9,134 nt of DNA from an uncultured Ruminococcus sp. (GTDB lineage: Bacteria; Bacillota; Clostridia; Oscillospirales; Ruminococcaceae). A model generated the notes under the pieces. That model did not search any database, had not been told where the DNA came from, and saw nothing but the letters and a program-made list of their open reading frames with translations. Shown here piece by piece: positions 7,502 to 9,134 of the stretch. A program made the translations under genes and the position numbers. The stretch's first letter is position 1. Each line of letters starts with the position of its first letter. The DNA lies in the NCBI GenBank assembly GCA_945867875.1, contig CAMBJF010000086.1, positions 1 to 9,134 on the forward strand, read 5' to 3'.

Positions 7502-7509
7502 TTTTTACT

Positions 7510-7752
7510 ATGGCAGCAAATGCACAGCAGATAAACAACCTCGTTGGTCTTCTTGACGGTTATGCAGTCAAGGGCGGCCACCACCTCAACGTTAACGTAT
7601 TCACAAGAGAGACTCTTCTCGATGCTCAGAAGCACCCCGAGAACTATCCTCAGCTCACTATCCGTGTATCCGGATACGCTGTAAACTTCATCAAGCTCAC
7701 CAAGGAGCAGCAGGACGACGTTATCTCCAGAACATTCCACGCAGCTCTTTGA
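7510..7752 (+). CDS. grcA: Free-standing glycyl-radical domain subunit of split pyruvate formate-lyase (GrcA-like)
   Basis: This is an 80-residue protein corresponding to the C-terminal radical domain of PFL. NNLVGLLDGY (residues 9-18) matches the linker segment TNLAGLMDGY of E. coli PflB. GGHHLNVNV (22-30) and HPENYPQLTIRVSGYAV (42-58) follow, ending in TKEQQDDVISRTF. Gly55 in RVSGYAV is the expected radical site (codon GGA at 7672-7674). There is no Cys. E. coli GrcA (YfiD) has the same domain but adds an unrelated N-terminal region and serves as a spare for oxygen-cleaved PFL. Here the protein begins almost exactly where the core protein stops matching PFL, so the two together make up one complete enzyme with no domain lost or duplicated. 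The gene has its own ribosome binding site, a possible own promoter, and lies 9 bases before pflA. Codon bias matches the core gene. I infer it is an obligate subunit; the gene symbol denotes similarity only. Confidence 0.95.
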   Translation: MAANAQQINNLVGLLDGYAVKGGHHLNVNVFTRETLLDAQKHPENYPQLTIRVSGYAVNFIKLTKEQQDDVISRTFHAAL

Positions 7753-7761
7753 TCTGAACTT

Positions 7762-8529
7762 ATGAACGGCTTCATTCATTCAACTGAATCGTTCGGAACA
7801 GTCGACGGACCCGGTATCAGGTTCGTCGTCTTTTTCCAGGGATGTCCTATGAGATGCCAGTACTGCCACAATCCTGACACATGGGAGTTCCACACCGATA
7901 CAAACGGTCTCGGCAGAGAAGTTTCTGCGGAAGAGATTCTGAATATGTATGACGGCGTTAAGGAATTTCTCAAGGACGGCGGATTGACTTGCACAGGCGG
8001 AGAGCCTATGGCTCAGCTCGGATTCCTTACCGAACTTTTTGAAAAGGCTAAGAAGAGGGGCATTCACACCTGTCTCGATACTTCGGGTATCACTTTTAAT
8101 CCCGACAATACTGCCGCTGTTGACAGGCTTATGGACGTTACCGATGTTATAATGCTTGACATCAAGCATATTGACGACGATGAGCACAAAAAGCTTACGG
8201 GTCAGAGCAACAAAAATATTCTTGCTTTTGCAAAATATGCAAGCGATAAGAAAAAGGAGCTCTGGATTCGTCACGTTGTTGTTCCCGGCATCACTCAGAA
8301 TGACCACTGGCTCCACGAGCTTGGCGTGTTCATTTCGGGACTTAAGTCGGTAAAGGCACTTGATGTTCTTCCTTACCACGATATGGGCAAGGTAAAATAC
8401 CAGAATCTCGGCATTGATTACGTTCTCAAAGACGTTGAGCCTCTTTCCAAGGCTGACGCTGTTAAGGCAAGAGACGTTATTATGCAGGGCATCAGGGACG
8501 GTCTTATGGCTGAACGAAACAGCAAATAA
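7762..8529 (+). CDS. pflA: Pyruvate formate-lyase activating enzyme (radical SAM)
   Basis: This encodes a 255-residue radical-SAM enzyme that abstracts a hydrogen atom from the PFL radical glycine using a 4Fe-4S cluster and S-adenosylmethionine. The cluster motif CxxxCxxC is Cys28, Cys32 and Cys35 (QGCPMRCQYCHNPDTW). STESFGTVDGPGIRFV precedes it, as is typical of PflA. The SAM-binding GGEP motif is at residues 79-82, and the C-terminal LPYHDMGKVKYQNLGI segment is also characteristic. Length is normal for the family (246 in E. coli). The ATG lies 9 bases after the stop of the radical subunit and has no recognisable ribosome binding site, so it is probably translated by coupling. Its substrate here should be the small subunit, probably docked on the core. 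Codon use is less extreme than in the two PFL genes, consistent with lower expression. Confidence 0.97.
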   Translation: MNGFIHSTESFGTVDGPGIRFVVFFQGCPMRCQYCHNPDTWEFHTDTNGLGREVSAEEILNMYDGVKEFLKDGGLTCTGGEPMAQLGFLTELFEKAKKRGIHTCLDTSGITFNPDNTAAVDRLMDVTDVIMLDIKHIDDDEHKKLTGQSNKNILAFAKYASDKKKELWIRHVVVPGITQNDHWLHELGVFISGLKSVKALDVLPYHDMGKVKYQNLGIDYVLKDVEPLSKADAVKARDVIMQGIRDGLMAERNSK

Positions 8530-8532
8530 TTT

Positions 8533-8570
8533 ATGCCGCACATCATTATTTTGTGATGTGCGGCATTTTT
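8533..8570 (+). terminator. Intrinsic terminator after pflA
   Basis: ATGCCGCACATCA (8533-8545) and TGATGTGCGGCAT (8554-8566) form a perfect 13-bp stem with an 8-base loop, followed by TTTT. It starts 3 bases after the pflA stop. It shares TTATGCCGCACA with the terminator at 4846-4887. Confidence 0.94.
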
Positions 8571-8577
8571 CTGCCAT

Positions 8578-8610
8578 AAAAAAGCTCCGAACCAATCGGC
8601 TCAGAGCTTT
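8578..8610 (-). terminator. Intrinsic terminator after ftsH
   Basis: Read on the minus strand, bases 8610-8581 fold into a 13-bp stem with a four-base loop (GATT), starting AAAGCTC and ending GAGCTTT, with two G-T wobbles. Three more Ts follow at 8580-8578. It begins directly after the ftsH stop codon and faces the pflA terminator, so the two converging transcripts are separately ended within about 80 bases. Confidence 0.88.
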
Positions 8611-8614
8611 GAAA

Positions 8615-9134
8615 TTATTCCTTGTTATCCTCGGGCTTATCCTCGGACTTTTCTTCTGCCTTTACCTCAACGTCAGCCTTTGACTCTTCTGCCTTTTCTT
8701 CAGTCTCGTCAGCCTTATCCTCGGGCTTCTTCTCGTTCTTTTCCCACTTGAGCTCGCCCTTCATAAGCTTTTCAAAGTCATCACCGCTGATTTTCTCGTA
8801 TTCAATGAGATATTCAGCCAACTCGTCAAGCTGAGTTCTGTGAGATTTAAGCAGTTCCTCACATTCGTTGTAAGCCTTGTTGATAATATGTCTGATCTCC
8901 TCGTCTATCATAGCAGCTGTTTCTTCGCTGTAATTCTGAGTGTGACCGTAATCTCTGCCGAGGAAAACCTCGTCGCTGCTTCCGCCATAAGACACAGGAC
9001 CCAGCTTATCGGAAAAGCCGACCTTAGTGACCATAGCTCTTGCACGCTTTGTGACCATCTGAATATCGCCGTAAGCGCCTGTGTAGATATCCTCAAAGGT
9101 GATGGCTTCGGCAACACGTCCGCCGCCAGCGAGA
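8615..9134 (-). CDS. ftsH: ATP-dependent zinc metalloprotease FtsH, C-terminal part (partial)
   Basis: The last 172 residues of an AAA+ membrane-anchored M41 peptidase that degrades damaged or unassembled membrane proteins and some cytosolic regulators. The start, membrane helices, AAA module and HEXXH zinc site lie beyond the window edge. Visible family landmarks are LAGGGRVAEAITFEDIYTGA, then TKRARAMVTKVGFSDKLGPVSYG and DEVFLGRDYG, followed by the helical segment MIDEEIRHIINKAYNECEELL and LAEYLIEYEKISGDDFEKLM. The last 40 or so residues are a low-complexity Lys/Glu/Asp tail rich in EEK and ED, a common kind of disordered extension in this family. The gene runs opposite to pflA and is not obviously connected with it in function. 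Confidence 0.95.
   Translation of the reverse strand, partial: LAGGGRVAEAITFEDIYTGAYGDIQMVTKRARAMVTKVGFSDKLGPVSYGGSSDEVFLGRDYGHTQNYSEETAAMIDEEIRHIINKAYNECEELLKSHRTQLDELAEYLIEYEKISGDDFEKLMKGELKWEKNEKKPEDKADETEEKAEESKADVEVKAEEKSEDKPEDNKE

Noticed and set aside
7456..7509. Upstream in-frame ATG giving a 98-residue radical subunit
   Set aside because: There is no ribosome binding site before 7456, the extra 18 residues match nothing in PFL, and AAGGAG at 7496-7501 clearly serves the ATG at 7510.
7270..7530. Frameshift or assembly error breaking a normal full-length pflB
   Set aside because: The core has a 29-residue tail with matching codon bias, no radical-domain remnant appears in other frames before 7366, and the small protein has its own ribosome binding site and begins where core homology ends.

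Overview
The window looks like one end of a draft or metagenomic contig from an anaerobic, fermentative Bacillota bacterium, most likely a Ruminococcus-like member of the Oscillospiraceae/Ruminococcaceae. This is inferred from strong AGGAGG-type ribosome binding sites, simple intrinsic terminators, strongly biased codon use in the fermentation genes, and the character of the PFL, PflA and FtsH proteins. No taxonomic marker gene is present. The first 45 bases are not biological: they are an Illumina Nextera read-1 adapter carrying an i5 index.

Layout. (1) 154-4833 (+) encodes a 1559-residue cytosolic protein of unknown function. It has a unique N-terminal region, 15 tandem helical units of about 51 residues, a possible PH-like domain, a charged helix, an Ala/Pro/Lys linker with five 14-residue repeats, and a C-terminal zinc ribbon. 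It ends in a strong terminator. (2) 4834-5275 is a 442-base intergenic region with two candidate promoters, a possible folded leader, and two tandem hairpins that share a CATAA loop and show compensatory stem changes. (3) 5276-8529 (+) is a pyruvate formate-lyase locus with an unusual layout: a PFL core without its glycyl-radical domain (5276-7366), an 80-residue free-standing glycyl-radical subunit (7510-7752), and the radical-SAM activase PflA (7762-8529), closed by a terminator. (4) 8615-9134 (-) is the C-terminal part of the membrane protease FtsH, converging on pflA with its own terminator.

How the genes work together. PFL converts pyruvate and CoA to acetyl-CoA and formate. In the usual enzyme the radical glycine sits in a C-terminal domain of the same chain as the catalytic cysteine pair. 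Here the chain is cleanly divided: the core keeps the Cys-Cys pair and gains a new C-terminal tail with a CPAC motif, while the RVSGYAV radical loop is a separate protein encoded directly in front of the activase that should charge it. E. coli GrcA (YfiD) is a spare radical domain for oxygen-damaged PFL. In this locus the separate subunit appears to be a required part, which would make an oxygen-cleaved radical domain replaceable. This split PFL is the most interesting item in the window. The duplicated leader hairpins and the internal promoter and hairpin between core and radical subunit suggest separate control of the two parts.
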